A stretch of 64,000 nucleotides of DNA, taken from positions 1 to 64,000 of the forward strand of contig NZ_JAODOO010000007.1 in the NCBI RefSeq assembly GCF_025398335.1. Reading direction: 5' to 3'. The notes under the pieces were generated by a model that was not told the origin of the DNA, did not search any database, and saw only the letters and a program-made list of their open reading frames with translations. The DNA comes from Clostridium sp. CX1. GTDB lineage: Bacteria > Bacillota > Clostridia > Clostridiales > Clostridiaceae. Below are positions 8,361-17,626 of the stretch, piece by piece. Within the stretch, counting starts at the first letter, position 1; every line of letters starts with the position of its first letter. Both the position numbers and the translations under genes were made by a program.

Positions 8361-9791
8361 TTACACATTTATTTCTGCTCTTTCCCCTAACATATCTTTG
8401 TTTTTATCCAAAACAGGCTTTATTATTTCCTCTATAAAATCTATTACCTGCCCTGGCGCCCTTCCTACAAATTTATTAGGATCTACTAATGCTTGAATTT
8501 CGTCCTCTGTCATGTTAAAGAACTTATCCTCTATAATCCTTTGAAGTAGATCATTGTCTTTCCCTTCTACTTTTACCATCTTAGCTGCCTCCATAGAGTG
8601 CTGTCTTATTCTCTCGTGTAGTTCCTGCCTGTCGCCTCCATTTTTAACTGCTGCCATGATAATATTTTCTGTAGCCATAAATGGAAGTTCACTTTTTATA
8701 TGGGATTCTATAACTTTTGGATATACTACCATATTGCTAGCTACATTCATGTATAGGTTTAAAACCCCATCTAATGCTAAAAATGCTTCCGATACCGATA
8801 TTCTTTTATTAGCAGAATCATCTAATGTTCTTTCAAACCATTGAGTTGAAGCAGTTATCGCTGGATTTAATGAATTTACTATAATGTACCTAGCTAATGC
8901 ACCCATTCTTTCAGATCTCATAGGATTTCTCTTGTAAGCCATAGCTGATGAACCAATTTGATTTTTTTCAAATGGCTCTTCCATCTCCTTCATACTTTGA
9001 AGAAGTCTCAAATCGTTACTGAATTTATAGGCACTTTGAGCAATTTCTGAAAGTGTATTTAATATTGTAGAATCTAGTTTTCTTGGATAAGTCTGTCCTG
9101 TAACCATAAACTCATTTTCAAAACCCATTTCTTTACTTACCATCTTATCTAACTGTTTTACCTTATCCTCATCGCCATTAAATAACTCCATAAAGCTTGC
9201 TTGAGTTCCAGTAGTTCCTTTTACTCCTCTGAATCTCATATGATCAATTACAAACTCTAGATTCTCTAAATCAAGATACAAATCCTGAATCCAAAGAGTT
9301 GCCCTTTTACCAACTGTAGTAAGCTGTGCTGGTTGTAAATGTGTAAAGCCAAGTGTAGCTAAATCTTTGTACTCTATAGCAAACTTAGATAAAGAGCTGA
9401 TTATATTTATTATTTTCTTCTTAATTATAATAAGTGCTTCCTTCATTACTATTAAGTCAGTGTTATCTCCTACATAACAACTAGTTGCTCCTAAGTGTAT
9501 TATTCCTTTAGCAGTTGGGCATTGAAGTCCGTAGGCATAGACATGACTCATAACATCGTGACGCACTTCTCTCTCCCGTTTTTCTGCCTCTTCATAATTT
9601 ATGTTATCTACATTCTCTTTAAGTTCCTTAATTTGCTCATCAGTTATATTTAATCCTAATTTTCTTTCACACTCAGCTAGTGCTACCCAAAGCCTTCTCC
9701 ATGTCTTAAACTTTTTTTCCTCTGAAAATAAATAACTCATTTCTTTAGAAGCATATCTTGTATTTAAAGGTGTACTATATGTATCTCTCAT
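8361..9791 (-). CDS. purB: Adenylosuccinate lyase
   Basis: This 476-residue member of the fumarase/aspartase superfamily cleaves adenylosuccinate to AMP and SAICAR to AICAR in purine synthesis, as a cytoplasmic homotetramer. The family signature SSAMAYKRNPMRSE is present in the flexible catalytic loop, along with the conserved GATSCYVGDNTD and TQASFMELF regions. Length is typical. The ATG at 9791 follows GGAGGTG; an in-frame upstream extension of 16 codons has no ribosome site. No other purine gene is adjacent, so it is a solitary locus, as in several clostridia. Confidence 0.93.
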   Translation of the reverse strand: MRDTYSTPLNTRYASKEMSYLFSEEKKFKTWRRLWVALAECERKLGLNITDEQIKELKENVDNINYEEAEKREREVRHDVMSHVYAYGLQCPTAKGIIHLGATSCYVGDNTDLIVMKEALIIIKKKIINIISSLSKFAIEYKDLATLGFTHLQPAQLTTVGKRATLWIQDLYLDLENLEFVIDHMRFRGVKGTTGTQASFMELFNGDEDKVKQLDKMVSKEMGFENEFMVTGQTYPRKLDSTILNTLSEIAQSAYKFSNDLRLLQSMKEMEEPFEKNQIGSSAMAYKRNPMRSERMGALARYIIVNSLNPAITASTQWFERTLDDSANKRISVSEAFLALDGVLNLYMNVASNMVVYPKVIESHIKSELPFMATENIIMAAVKNGGDRQELHERIRQHSMEAAKMVKVEGKDNDLLQRIIEDKFFNMTEDEIQALVDPNKFVGRAPGQVIDFIEEIIKPVLDKNKDMLGERAEINV

Positions 9792-10068
9792 GCCAAGGCA
9801 CCTCCGCACGTATATAATTTTATTTTTTATGTTTTTCATTCATATTATAACATATATTAATTCTGTTTTATATATGTACATTCGTATTTTTTCTTCTAAT
9901 TAGTATAATTTTATAATTTTAAATTTACCCTATCAATTCAAAGTTATACTTAAATTTTAAACTAGCTTTCTTATCTATGTTAAACAAATTGTGTACAAAC
10001 TGTTCTAATTTATTTTGCTAATAATATAATTTACTAGTGAAAAATTTATAGGGTTTTGGGGGTATCTT

Positions 10069-10287
10069 ATGTATAAACTTAAACTTATAGACAAAATTTC
10101 TTTAGTTTTAGCAATTATCGGAGCAATAAACTGGGGGCTAATAGGCTTGTTTAATCTAAATTTAGTAGGGGTTCTTTTTGGTGAACCTGCAAATTTAATT
10201 GGAAGGTTGGTCTACATCCTAATTGGCGTATCAGGAGCTAATCTTTTAATGCTTTTAATTAAAACAAAACAGAGTTTTAAACAATAA
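10069..10287 (+). CDS. DUF378 small membrane protein
   Basis: A 72-residue protein with two hydrophobic helices (about 8-33 and 40-63) and the INWGLIGLFNLNLV motif that defines the DUF378 family. Its function is unknown. The glycine-rich first helix and short cytoplasmic tail (KTKQSFKQ) fit an inner-membrane protein. It has a GGGGGTA ribosome site and stands alone on the plus strand, converging on ptsH and sharing a bidirectional terminator with it. A TATAAT at about 10026 could be its -10, with a poor -35. Confidence 0.85.
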   Translation: MYKLKLIDKISLVLAIIGAINWGLIGLFNLNLVGVLFGEPANLIGRLVYILIGVSGANLLMLLIKTKQSFKQ

Positions 10288-10319
10288 ATAAAAGGCTCAT
10301 ATATTTTGAGCCTTTTATT
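10287..10319. terminator. Bidirectional terminator between DUF378 gene and ptsH
   Basis: A perfect 13-bp stem (AATAAAAGGCTCA/TGAGCCTTTTATT) with a 7-base loop sits between two convergent genes. Confidence 0.92.
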
Positions 10320-10333
10320 TATCTTGTCATAAA

Positions 10334-10594
10334 TTATTCTTCTATTGATTCTATTAATTTAGCAACTTCCTCTGCTGCTAATGCTTCATCATCACCAGAT
10401 GCAATAACCTTTACAGTTGCATTTTTAGTAACTCCTAGTGATAAAACACCTATTAAACTCTTTACATTAGCTTTCTTTCCATCAAATTCTATGCTTATGT
10501 CAGACTTGAAAGAAGAAGCTTTTTTAACTAATAAAGTTGCTGGTCTTGCATGTAACCCAGTTGCACTTTTTACAGTAACCTCTTTAGATACCAT
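10334..10594 (-). CDS. ptsH: Phosphocarrier protein HPr
   Basis: An 86-residue HPr that passes phosphate from enzyme I to PTS permeases such as the PtsG encoded downstream. It has the active histidine H15 in GLHARPA. It also has the regulatory serine S46 in VKSLIGVLSL, the target of HPr kinase and the cofactor switch for CcpA in Firmicutes. The ATG at 10594 is preferred over a GTG nine bases earlier that lies inside the AGAGGTGA ribosome site. Unlike in many bacteria, no ptsI gene follows. Confidence 0.95.
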   Translation of the reverse strand: MVSKEVTVKSATGLHARPATLLVKKASSFKSDISIEFDGKKANVKSLIGVLSLGVTKNATVKVIASGDDEALAAEEVAKLIESIEE

Positions 10595-10643
10595 ATTACT
10601 CACCTCTATTATTCATTATAATATTTAACAAACTTACCTTATT

Positions 10644-10671
10644 ATTATAACATTTTTTCTACATCTTTCAA
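10644..10671 (-). promoter_or_regulatory. Sigma-A promoter of ptsH
   Basis: TTGAAA (10666-10671), 16-base spacer and TATAAT (10644-10649) on the minus strand, about 50 bases before the HPr start codon. Confidence 0.75.
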
Positions 10672-10763
10672 CATCTGTTTTCTTATGAAAATGATTACAC
10701 AATAATAATTTTTATTTTTTAGAATACATTTCCTATTAACCAACAATCTAGAATAAAACCATA

Positions 10764-11957
10764 TTATTTTAACATTCCTGTAAAGTTTTCTATTCTATCT
10801 AAACCGTTTTTTATATTTTCCATAGATGTAGCATAAGATAATCTTACGTAATTATCCAATCCAAATCCGATGCCAGGTACAACTGCTACCTTTTGCTTTT
10901 CTAATAATAAATCTGAAAAGCCCATTGAATCTTTTATCTCTATGCCATCAACTTTTTTTCCGAACAACCTAGATATATTTACCATTACATAAAATGCACC
11001 CTCCGGTTTTATACAAGATAGCCCATCAATGCTATTTATCTTATCTACCATATAATCTCTTCTCTTTTTAAATTCAGTAATCATTTCATCCATATCAGAA
11101 CTATTTCCATTTAACGCCTCTACTGATGCATATTGTGCTATAGAACTAGGATTTGATGTAGTATGACTTTGGATATTCGACATTAACTTAACTATTTCCT
11201 CACTTGCAGCAGCATAACCTATTCTCCACCCTGTCATAGAATAAGCCTTTGAAACTCCATTTATAACTATAGTTCTTTTATAAGCATCTTCACTCAAACT
11301 AGCAATGCTTTCGTGTTTAGTATTCCCATATATTAATTTTTCATATATTTCATCAGCTAAAATTAATATATCTTTTTCTTTAGCAAAGTTTGCTAAAGAT
11401 TCAAGCTCTTCCTTTGTATAAACAGTTCCTGTAGGATTGTTAGGGCTATTTATAATTATCATCTTTGTTTTATCTGTTACCACTTTATTTAATTCTTCTA
11501 TAGTATATTTGAAATCCTTTTCTTCCTTAGTCTGTACAAATACAGGAACTCCATCTGCTAGCTTTATAAGCTCCGGATAACTAACCCAATATGGGACAGG
11601 AACAATTACTTCATCTCCTGGGTTTAAAGTTGCTTCAAAAGCATTTGCCAAACATTGTTTAGCTCCTGTAGATACTATAATTTGAGAAGCATTATAGCTT
11701 AATCCATTATCTTTTTTAAACTTTTCTATAATAGCCTCTTTTAACTCCATTATCCCAGATGTGGGAGTATATTTAGTAAATCCATTTTTTATCGCCTTTA
11801 TTGCAGCTTCTTGAATATGTTCCGGAGTATTAAAGTCCGGTTCCCCTGCTCCAAAACCTATTACATCAATTCCTTCTGATCTCATTTTTTTAGCTTTAGC
11901 TGTTATAGCCAAAGTAATAGATGGTGCTATTTGTTCTGCTTTTCTTGAAAAAATCAT
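10764..11957 (-). CDS. Class I/II pyridoxal-phosphate aminotransferase (aspartate aminotransferase-like)
   Basis: This 397-residue fold-type I aminotransferase has the SPNNPTGTVY substrate/PLP segment, the DEIYE aspartate motif and the Schiff-base lysine in SKAYSMTGWRIGYAA. It matches the bacterial I-gamma aspartate aminotransferase group (aspC/yugH-like), which may also accept aromatic or prephenate substrates. The ATG at 11957 follows GGAGGA; a 22-codon in-frame extension overlaps the PHP gene and lacks a ribosome site. It lies 43 bases downstream of the PHP gene, so it is probably the last gene of that operon. Confidence 0.88.
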   Translation of the reverse strand: MIFSRKAEQIAPSITLAITAKAKKMRSEGIDVIGFGAGEPDFNTPEHIQEAAIKAIKNGFTKYTPTSGIMELKEAIIEKFKKDNGLSYNASQIIVSTGAKQCLANAFEATLNPGDEVIVPVPYWVSYPELIKLADGVPVFVQTKEEKDFKYTIEELNKVVTDKTKMIIINSPNNPTGTVYTKEELESLANFAKEKDILILADEIYEKLIYGNTKHESIASLSEDAYKRTIVINGVSKAYSMTGWRIGYAAASEEIVKLMSNIQSHTTSNPSSIAQYASVEALNGNSSDMDEMITEFKKRRDYMVDKINSIDGLSCIKPEGAFYVMVNISRLFGKKVDGIEIKDSMGFSDLLLEKQKVAVVPGIGFGLDNYVRLSYATSMENIKNGLDRIENFTGMLK

Positions 11958-12000
11958 TTTACTTCCTCCATATGCAATAAATTTAAATATTAATAATTGA

Positions 12001-12843
12001 CTATGAATTATTACTTGTATCATAGTCTAAGAATTTGCAAGTCAGTGTTTTATCCATACCGATAGTGCCTAAAGTGTAGTCACCATTTACTATTGTTCCA
12101 TGGGAATCGCTGCCTCCTGTAATAACAAGTGAATACTTTTTAGCCATACTATAATATTTGCTTGATTCCATAGATGAATGGGCTGGGTGAAAAACCTCTA
12201 TACCTTTTAATCCATATATTTTTAAATCTTTTATTATTTTCTCAATCATTATATTTTTATATATCTCTCCTGGATGAGCTAAGACAGCTACTCCATTAGC
12301 ATCATTTATAAGTTTAAGTGCTTCTTTATAGTCAATCTTACACCTTTCTACAAAGGCAGGCCTGCCTTTTATAAGGTATCTTTGAAAAGCCTCCTTTGTA
12401 TGAGCTGCATAACCTTTTTTAACAAGAAGCTTAGCTATATGAACTCTTCCTATTGAATCACCGAAACTCTCACTGCTAATTTCATCAAAAGAAATATTAA
12501 CATCTATCTTTTTTAAGTTTTCTATTATTTGTTTAGCTCTTTCCTGCCGACTATTTTTAATTTCATCTAAATTAATTTTTAGATTTCTATTATTTATGTC
12601 AATAAAGTAGGCCAAAATATGAATTTCAATATCTTTATACTGAGAACTTAACTCTAACCCTGAAACTAATGTTATTTTTTTGTCACTTGAAAACTTCTTC
12701 ACAATATATTGGGAATCTATAGTGTCATGATCCGTTATAGAAATACATTTTATATCCTTTTGTATTGATAAATTAACTATCTCTTCTGGTGATAACCTAC
12801 CATCAGAGTAGTTAGAGTGAATGTGCAAGTCTGCGTAAAGCAT
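12001..12843 (-). CDS. PHP-domain phosphoesterase (TrpH/RNase AM-like)
   Basis: The 280-residue protein begins with the PHP metal-binding motif ADLHIHSNYSDG and continues with ITDHDT, a GLELSS segment, VLAHPGE and a C-terminal GGSDSHG. These are all histidine/aspartate clusters of the trinuclear PHP site. Relatives hydrolyse 3',5'-nucleoside bisphosphates and trim RNA 5' ends (YciV/RNase AM). The ATG at 12843 follows GGGTGAT, whereas the upstream in-frame ATG lies before it. It is 28 bases downstream of the SMR gene, hence co-transcribed with the membrane cassette, though a functional link is not evident. Confidence 0.85.
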   Translation of the reverse strand: MLYADLHIHSNYSDGRLSPEEIVNLSIQKDIKCISITDHDTIDSQYIVKKFSSDKKITLVSGLELSSQYKDIEIHILAYFIDINNRNLKINLDEIKNSRQERAKQIIENLKKIDVNISFDEISSESFGDSIGRVHIAKLLVKKGYAAHTKEAFQRYLIKGRPAFVERCKIDYKEALKLINDANGVAVLAHPGEIYKNIMIEKIIKDLKIYGLKGIEVFHPAHSSMESSKYYSMAKKYSLVITGGSDSHGTIVNGDYTLGTIGMDKTLTCKFLDYDTSNNS

Positions 12844-12871
12844 TTTATCACCCATCTTCTTAATTTATTCT

Positions 12872-13228
12872 TTAGCTTCTTGCCACTAATATTACTCCAA
12901 CTATAATTAAAGCTACTCCCATAAGTCTCATTAATGAGATGTTTTCCTTAAATAAAAAATATGAGAAAAACATAACAAGTATATAACCTATGCTAACCAT
13001 AGGATATGCATAACTTAGCTCTACCTTACTTAAAACTTTTATCCATAATAGAAAGCTTACTCCATAGGATATAATCCCACACATTACAGGAGCATTTTTT
13101 AGTATTCCTATTAAACTTTCAATAAAATAAGAGGCTGCAAAATTTAATTGAAGACTTGACGCTCCGTATTTCACAAGAACTTGTCCTATAGCACCTAAAA
13201 AAACTGAAACTAAAATTAATACAATCAT
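12872..13228 (-). CDS. Small multidrug-resistance/EamA-type four-helix transporter
   Basis: A 118-residue integral membrane protein with four predicted helices and the SMR-like features of an early GQVLVKYG segment, SYAYPMVSIGYILV in helix 3 and a terminal glycine-rich helix. It resembles the short undecaprenyl-linked sugar flippase subunits (ArnE/ArnF type) more than a drug exporter. Its ATG overlaps the stop of the glycosyltransferase gene (ATGA), so the two are translationally coupled. I infer that it helps move a lipid-linked sugar across the membrane for that enzyme. Confidence 0.75.
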   Translation of the reverse strand: MIVLILVSVFLGAIGQVLVKYGASSLQLNFAASYFIESLIGILKNAPVMCGIISYGVSFLLWIKVLSKVELSYAYPMVSIGYILVMFFSYFLFKENISLMRLMGVALIIVGVILVARS

Positions 13229-14478
13229 GTTCTTATCTCCTTATATTTCTTTACTGCAGTTGCTAAAAAACGATAGAAGCAATATATCATTATAAATATT
13301 TCTGGAAAAGCATACCTGCCTTGACCCTCAGTTATAAAATATATACCGGTAAACATATAAAACAATACTGTATTATACAAATCATACCTATTTATATAAT
13401 CTCTTCTATTTGTAACTAATTCTTTTAAAATTATTATACTATAAATTAATATGTATATAATCCCTGGAATAAAAATTAAATTCCTTATATTATTAGTTAT
13501 AGAAAATAACATATCTTTCTTGTATTCACTAATTCCACTTCCATAGGTACTATATAGGAAATCATCTCCCCAAAAATAAGTATTAGTTAATCTCTTAAAT
13601 CCAAGCTCTACAAATTCCTTCGGATGATTCTTAATCCATTTTTTTGCCTCAGTACCTAACATTTTATTTTTTTCAGTTGCATTTGCATTTTTATATTCCT
13701 CTGTGTTTACAACAGAGTTTTCAACATCTCCAGCAGCCATCCATCGACCAGATTTATTTTGAGAGTTGTTATTTATATATAAAACTATTCCCCCATTGTT
13801 TGATACATAAGTAAACTGTCCTACCAGTTTTGTATTTCTATAAATCCATGGTGAGATTACAATTGTGCAACTTATTAAAATAACCATTGAATTCTTAATT
13901 GCCTTTGTAAATCTCTTCTCTACGATAAAGTCAACTAGGAATACTGCGAAAGCAAATGCAATAAAAAATGGTTTCACCATTGTATTTAAACCTGTTAGAA
14001 CACCAATTAATATATACTTGTGTTTAATTTTACTAAAATAAAGGTTAGTTATAAGCAGTAGTATAGTTGTAAATATTATTTCAGTAGCTAGTATACTATT
14101 GTAGAATATATTGCTTGGCATGAATACAAATAAAGCAAACAAAATTTTTCTTTCTATTTCTTTTATATCCATCTTTTCTAGTATAGATAAAAAGCAAAGG
14201 TAATTTACAGCAGTTAGTATTAAATTAAAAGTTTTTGCTTTTAATACACTTGCTCCAAATATCTTAAATATGCTACCTAGAATTATAGAATATCCTACTG
14301 ATGTATAGGTATCTCCCCAAGGCAAGCCCTCTGATATATTCTTTGCAAGAGTATAATAATATTGAAAATCTGAAAAGGGTTTTGCATTTACAAAAATCAC
14401 CCATAGTATAGAAGCTACCATCCCTAATAAAAAAGTTATTCTATAGTATCTATCCTGCCTCAAGCTTTCTATTCTCAT
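13225..14478 (-). CDS. GT-C (family 39-like) membrane glycosyltransferase
   Basis: This 417-residue polytopic protein has about nine to ten hydrophobic helices and the acidic first-loop motif (KPFSDFQYYYTLA, about residues 33-45) expected for GT-C enzymes that use polyprenyl-phosphate sugars. A large extracytoplasmic loop around residues 225-305 contains NNGGIVLYINNNSQNKSGRW. It belongs with dolichyl/undecaprenyl-phosphate mannosyl- and arabinosyltransferase-like proteins; the exact sugar and acceptor cannot be read. It sits between the UbiA-like phosphopentose synthase gene and the SMR gene, suggesting that it uses their product. Confidence 0.8.
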   Translation of the reverse strand: MRIESLRQDRYYRITFLLGMVASILWVIFVNAKPFSDFQYYYTLAKNISEGLPWGDTYTSVGYSIILGSIFKIFGASVLKAKTFNLILTAVNYLCFLSILEKMDIKEIERKILFALFVFMPSNIFYNSILATEIIFTTILLLITNLYFSKIKHKYILIGVLTGLNTMVKPFFIAFAFAVFLVDFIVEKRFTKAIKNSMVILISCTIVISPWIYRNTKLVGQFTYVSNNGGIVLYINNNSQNKSGRWMAAGDVENSVVNTEEYKNANATEKNKMLGTEAKKWIKNHPKEFVELGFKRLTNTYFWGDDFLYSTYGSGISEYKKDMLFSITNNIRNLIFIPGIIYILIYSIIILKELVTNRRDYINRYDLYNTVLFYMFTGIYFITEGQGRYAFPEIFIMIYCFYRFLATAVKKYKEIRT

Positions 14479-14500
14479 AAATATATAATCCTTTCTACAT

Positions 14501-15367
14501 TTACAGCTTTAAGTAGATTATAACTAAAACTGATATTATCCACAGCAGTATATTAATTAAAAAAGGAAAGTCCTTTCCAAATACTGCTTCTGGTTTTCCC
14601 CCTACATTGTCTTTGTCCACTAAATATTCATATCTAAAAATTCCATATAGAACAAAAGGTATTGTAAATATCATTGTCTTGCTCTGAACAGAACTAAAAG
14701 TATATAGACAGTACGCCATAAGTATAGAGGGCGTTACTATTGTAAGCATTTTATCGATCATATGCACAGAATATTCTTCTAATATTTTTCTATGAGAAGC
14801 ACTCTTATCCTTTAGAGTTATAATCTCACTTTTTCTTTTATTTAAAGCTAGAAATAATGAAAGAAGTATAGTACAGAGCAATAACCAAGGTGATACGGAA
14901 ACTCCTGTAGCAAAACTTCCACTCTCTACCCTCAATACAAAACCTAAAGTTATTATCATCACATCTATTATTACTATTTCCTTTAACTTAAAGGAGTAAA
15001 ATATATTTATGACTATGTAAGATATTAATATCATACCAACTTTCATATTCAGCATAGAAGAAGAAAAAAACACTACACCTGATACTAAAAGTATACCTAA
15101 TACTATAGCCGTACTTTTAGATACACGTCCACTTGGAAGTGGTCGTCTTTTCTTATCAGGATGACATCTATCCTTTTCTATATCAACAATATCATTTAAT
15201 ACGTATATTGAAGAAGATGCAAAACAAAATAAAATAAAAGTCAAAATATTTGCACTTAATATATTTATGTTAAAAAAGTTACCTGAAAAAACTGCAGCAG
15301 CGAAAACAAAAAAGTTCTTAATCCACTGTTTTGGTCTCATTAGTTCAATTATTGCCTTAATGTCCAT
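14501..15367 (-). CDS. Decaprenyl-phosphate phosphoribosyltransferase-like UbiA prenyltransferase
   Basis: This 288-residue UbiA-superfamily membrane protein has nine or so helices. Its Asp-rich motif NDIVDIEKDRCHPDKKRRPLPSG (N58, D59, D62, D66) is characteristic of the branch containing mycobacterial Rv3806c, which joins 5-phosphoribosyl pyrophosphate to polyprenyl phosphate. The protein starts MDIKAIIELMRPKQW, like that group rather than like menaquinone enzymes. It has a GGGAGGA ribosome site and is the first gene of the cassette. Expected product: polyprenyl-phospho-ribose, possibly a donor for ribose or arabinose decoration of a surface polymer. Confidence 0.82.
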   Translation of the reverse strand: MDIKAIIELMRPKQWIKNFFVFAAAVFSGNFFNINILSANILTFILFCFASSSIYVLNDIVDIEKDRCHPDKKRRPLPSGRVSKSTAIVLGILLVSGVVFFSSSMLNMKVGMILISYIVINIFYSFKLKEIVIIDVMIITLGFVLRVESGSFATGVSVSPWLLLCTILLSLFLALNKRKSEIITLKDKSASHRKILEEYSVHMIDKMLTIVTPSILMAYCLYTFSSVQSKTMIFTIPFVLYGIFRYEYLVDKDNVGGKPEAVFGKDFPFLINILLWIISVLVIIYLKL

Positions 15368-15670
15368 TGACTTCCTCCCAAATGTTTATGTTACAAATTA
15401 ACTGCTTAATTTATTTAATTATATATTAACTCATACCTTTTTACATTTTAACACAGCACGAAATATAGTCAATATCAATTATAACATAAAGGGTAAAATA
15501 GGATACCGATTCATAATTAAAGGGACTTGATTTAAATTCAAGTCCCTTTAGAAATCATTTTCAAATATAACCCTAACTATATTAACAGTATAAAATTTTA
15601 ATTCTCTAAGAATTAAAAATAAAAAGCTAAATCAAATTTATTTTAACAAAAACCCCTAATAAGAAAGTTT
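15368..15670. other. Intergenic region between spoVS and the membrane cassette
   Basis: This 303-base AT-rich stretch has no plausible gene. It contains one strong hairpin (15519-15550) and otherwise only poly-A/T runs. A promoter for the downstream cassette should lie between 15368 and 15515, but I could not pick one with a convincing -35. Confidence 0.5.
15519..15550 (-). terminator. Hairpin terminator downstream of spoVS
   Basis: A 12-13-bp stem (AAAGGGACTTGA/TCAAGTCCCTTT) with a 7-base loop, about 120 bases past spoVS. The T tract is short on both strands, so efficiency is uncertain. Confidence 0.65.
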
Positions 15671-15931
15671 TTATCTTGGCTGAACTATTAACTTTATTGC
15701 AGTTCTCTCTTCCCCATCAATTTGTATATCAGTGAAAGCTGGAATGCAAACTAAATCGATTCCACTTGGTGCAACAAAGCCTCTTGCAATAGCTACAGCC
15801 TTAATAGCCTGGTTTAAAGCACCAGCACCTATAGCTTGTATCTCTGCCGCTCCCCTTTCTCTTAAAACTCCTGCTAAAGCTCCTGCCACTGAATTTGGAC
15901 TTGATTTTGCTGAAACCTTTAATACTTCCAT
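15671..15931 (-). CDS. spoVS: Stage V sporulation protein S
   Basis: An 86-residue, Alba-fold SpoVS with the invariant core (MEVLKVSAKSSPNSVAGALA, IQAIGAGALNQAIKAVAIAR). It is a nearly unchanging protein of spore formers that allows completion of asymmetric septation and coat assembly in Bacillus subtilis. The length is exact for the family and the ATG follows AGGAGG. Downstream of rny, as in Bacillus. A sigma-H-type promoter lies about 50 bases upstream. Confidence 0.97.
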   Translation of the reverse strand: MEVLKVSAKSSPNSVAGALAGVLRERGAAEIQAIGAGALNQAIKAVAIARGFVAPSGIDLVCIPAFTDIQIDGEERTAIKLIVQPR

Positions 15932-15987
15932 AATAAACCTCCTATATATTATATTGACTTAATTAGTTATTATTACTACTGTATATT

Positions 15988-16014
15988 ATTCTACAAAAAA
16001 TTAAAAATTCCTTT
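15988..16014 (-). promoter_or_regulatory. spoVS: Sigma-H-type promoter of spoVS
   Basis: Minus-strand AAAGGAATT (16006-16014), an 11-base spacer and GTAGAAT (15988-15994) fit the sigma-H consensus (RnAGGAwWW then RnnGAAT). In B. subtilis spoVS is sigma-H-dependent. The -35 lies within the 3' arm of the rny terminator. Confidence 0.75.
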
Positions 16015-16058
16015 TAAATTTTGTAAAGCTTCTGCATTTTACAAAACTTAAAAGGAAT
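16007..16058 (-). terminator. Terminator of rny
   Basis: A long AT-rich hairpin pairing ATTCCTTTTAA-TTTTGTAAA with TTTACAAAA-TTTAAAAGGAAT (one bulge/mismatch), followed on the minus strand by TTTTTAATTTTTT. It lies 27 bases past the rny stop. Confidence 0.75.
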
Positions 16059-16084
16059 ACCTTTAACTTCAAAATAATTATTTA

Positions 16085-17626
16085 TTATTTTGCATATTCT
16101 ATTGCACGGGTTTCCCTAATTACATTTACCTTTATCTGACCAGGATACTCTAATTCGCTTTCAATTCTCTTAGATATGTTCCTTGCCATTTCTACTGCCC
16201 CTGCATCATCAACTTCTTCTGGTTTGATCATAATTCTAAGTTCTCTTCCCGCTTGAATGGCATATGACTTTTCTACGCCCTCACATGTATTTGCAATCTC
16301 CTCAAGTTTCTCTAATCGCTTAATATAAGCTTCTAGAGTCTCTCTTCTCGCTCCAGGTCTTGCAGCTGAAATTGCATCTGCTGCCTGAACAAGTACAGCT
16401 TCTAAAGATTGAAATTCCATATCGCCATGGTGAGCACCAATGGCATTTACTACTATGGATGATTCACGATATTTTTTTGCAACTTCTGAACCAATGATAG
16501 CATGAGGTCCTTCCATTTCATGATCTACAGCTTTACCTATGTCATGAAGTAATCCTGCTCTCTTTGCAATAGTTGGATCAATGCCAAGTTCTGAAGCCAT
16601 GAGACCAGCTAAATAAGCAACTTCTATAGAATGTTTAAGTACATTCTGACCATAACTAGTTCTGTATTTTAGTCTTCCTAATAACTTAATTAATTCTGGA
16701 TGAAGACCATGTACGCCAGTTTCAAAAGTTGCCTGCTCTCCTTCTTCCTTGATATCATTTTCAACTTCTTTTTTAGCCTTTTCTACCATTTCTTCAATTC
16801 TAGCTGGATGGATTCTTCCATCGATTATTAGCTTTTCCAATGCTATTCTAGCTACTTCTCTTCTTATTGGGTCAAATCCAGAAAGAATTACTGCTTCCGG
16901 TGTATCATCTATTATTAGATCTACACCAGTTAGGGTTTCAAGGGTTCTTATATTTCTACCTTCCCTACCGATTATTCTCCCTTTCATTTCATCATTAGGT
17001 AAAGAAACAACATGTACTGTAGTTTCAGCTACATGATCAGCTGCACATCTTTGGATGGCATAGGTTATAACTTCTCTTGCTCTTTTATCTGCCTCTTCCT
17101 TAGCTTTAGCCTCTACCTCTTTTATCATTATTGCAGTGTCGTGTTTTATTTCCTTATTGACTTCTTCCAATAAAATTTGCTTAGCTTCTTCAGCCGTTAA
17201 GCCTGACAACCTCTGAAGTTCTTCTCTTTGCTTTCCATACAATTCCTCTACACTTGCTTGCAATTCATCGATTGTTTGCTGTCTCCTATTCATGCTGTCT
17301 TCTTTCTTTTCAAGTGCATCACTCTTTTTATCCAGCAATTCTTCTCTTTGTATTAATCTTCTCTCTAATCTTTGAAGTTCATTTCTTCTATCTCTAGATT
17401 CTTTTTCCAAATCAGTTCTTAGTTTGTGAACTTCTTCTTTAGCCTCGATAATTGCCTCTTTCTTCTTAGATTCAGCCTCTCTCTCAGCCTCTTCTTTCAA
17501 TCTATTAGACTCCTCAAGAGCCTGTGACTTTATAACATTTGCTTTATTTGTTGTTGCTCTAAACATAGCAAATAAAGCAACTGCTATTATTATACCAATA
17601 ATAACCTCGTATATAATAGGTATCAC
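16085..17626 (-). CDS. rny: Ribonuclease Y
   Basis: A 513-residue membrane-anchored endoribonuclease that starts bulk mRNA decay in Firmicutes. It has a single N-terminal helix (about residues 3-22), a long charged coiled coil (about 25-200), a KH domain with [12 protein letters not shown], and an HD domain with the metal-binding pair in [12 protein letters not shown] plus IGAHHGD. Full family length. The start is GTG, five bases after GGAGGTG. It lies between recA and spoVS, as in Bacillus. Confidence 0.96.
   Translation of the reverse strand: MIPIIYEVIIGIIIAVALFAMFRATTNKANVIKSQALEESNRLKEEAEREAESKKKEAIIEAKEEVHKLRTDLEKESRDRRNELQRLERRLIQREELLDKKSDALEKKEDSMNRRQQTIDELQASVEELYGKQREELQRLSGLTAEEAKQILLEEVNKEIKHDTAIMIKEVEAKAKEEADKRAREVITYAIQRCAADHVAETTVHVVSLPNDEMKGRIIGREGRNIRTLETLTGVDLIIDDTPEAVILSGFDPIRREVARIALEKLIIDGRIHPARIEEMVEKAKKEVENDIKEEGEQATFETGVHGLHPELIKLLGRLKYRTSYGQNVLKHSIEVAYLAGLMASELGIDPTIAKRAGLLHDIGKAVDHEMEGPHAIIGSEVAKKYRESSIVVNAIGAHHGDMEFQSLEAVLVQAADAISAARPGARRETLEAYIKRLEKLEEIANTCEGVEKSYAIQAGRELRIMIKPEEVDDAGAVEMARNISKRIESELEYPGQIKVNVIRETRAIEYAK

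Noticed and set aside
16749-17036. Plus-strand ORF within rny
   Set aside because: Antisense shadow of the KH/HD region of ribonuclease Y.
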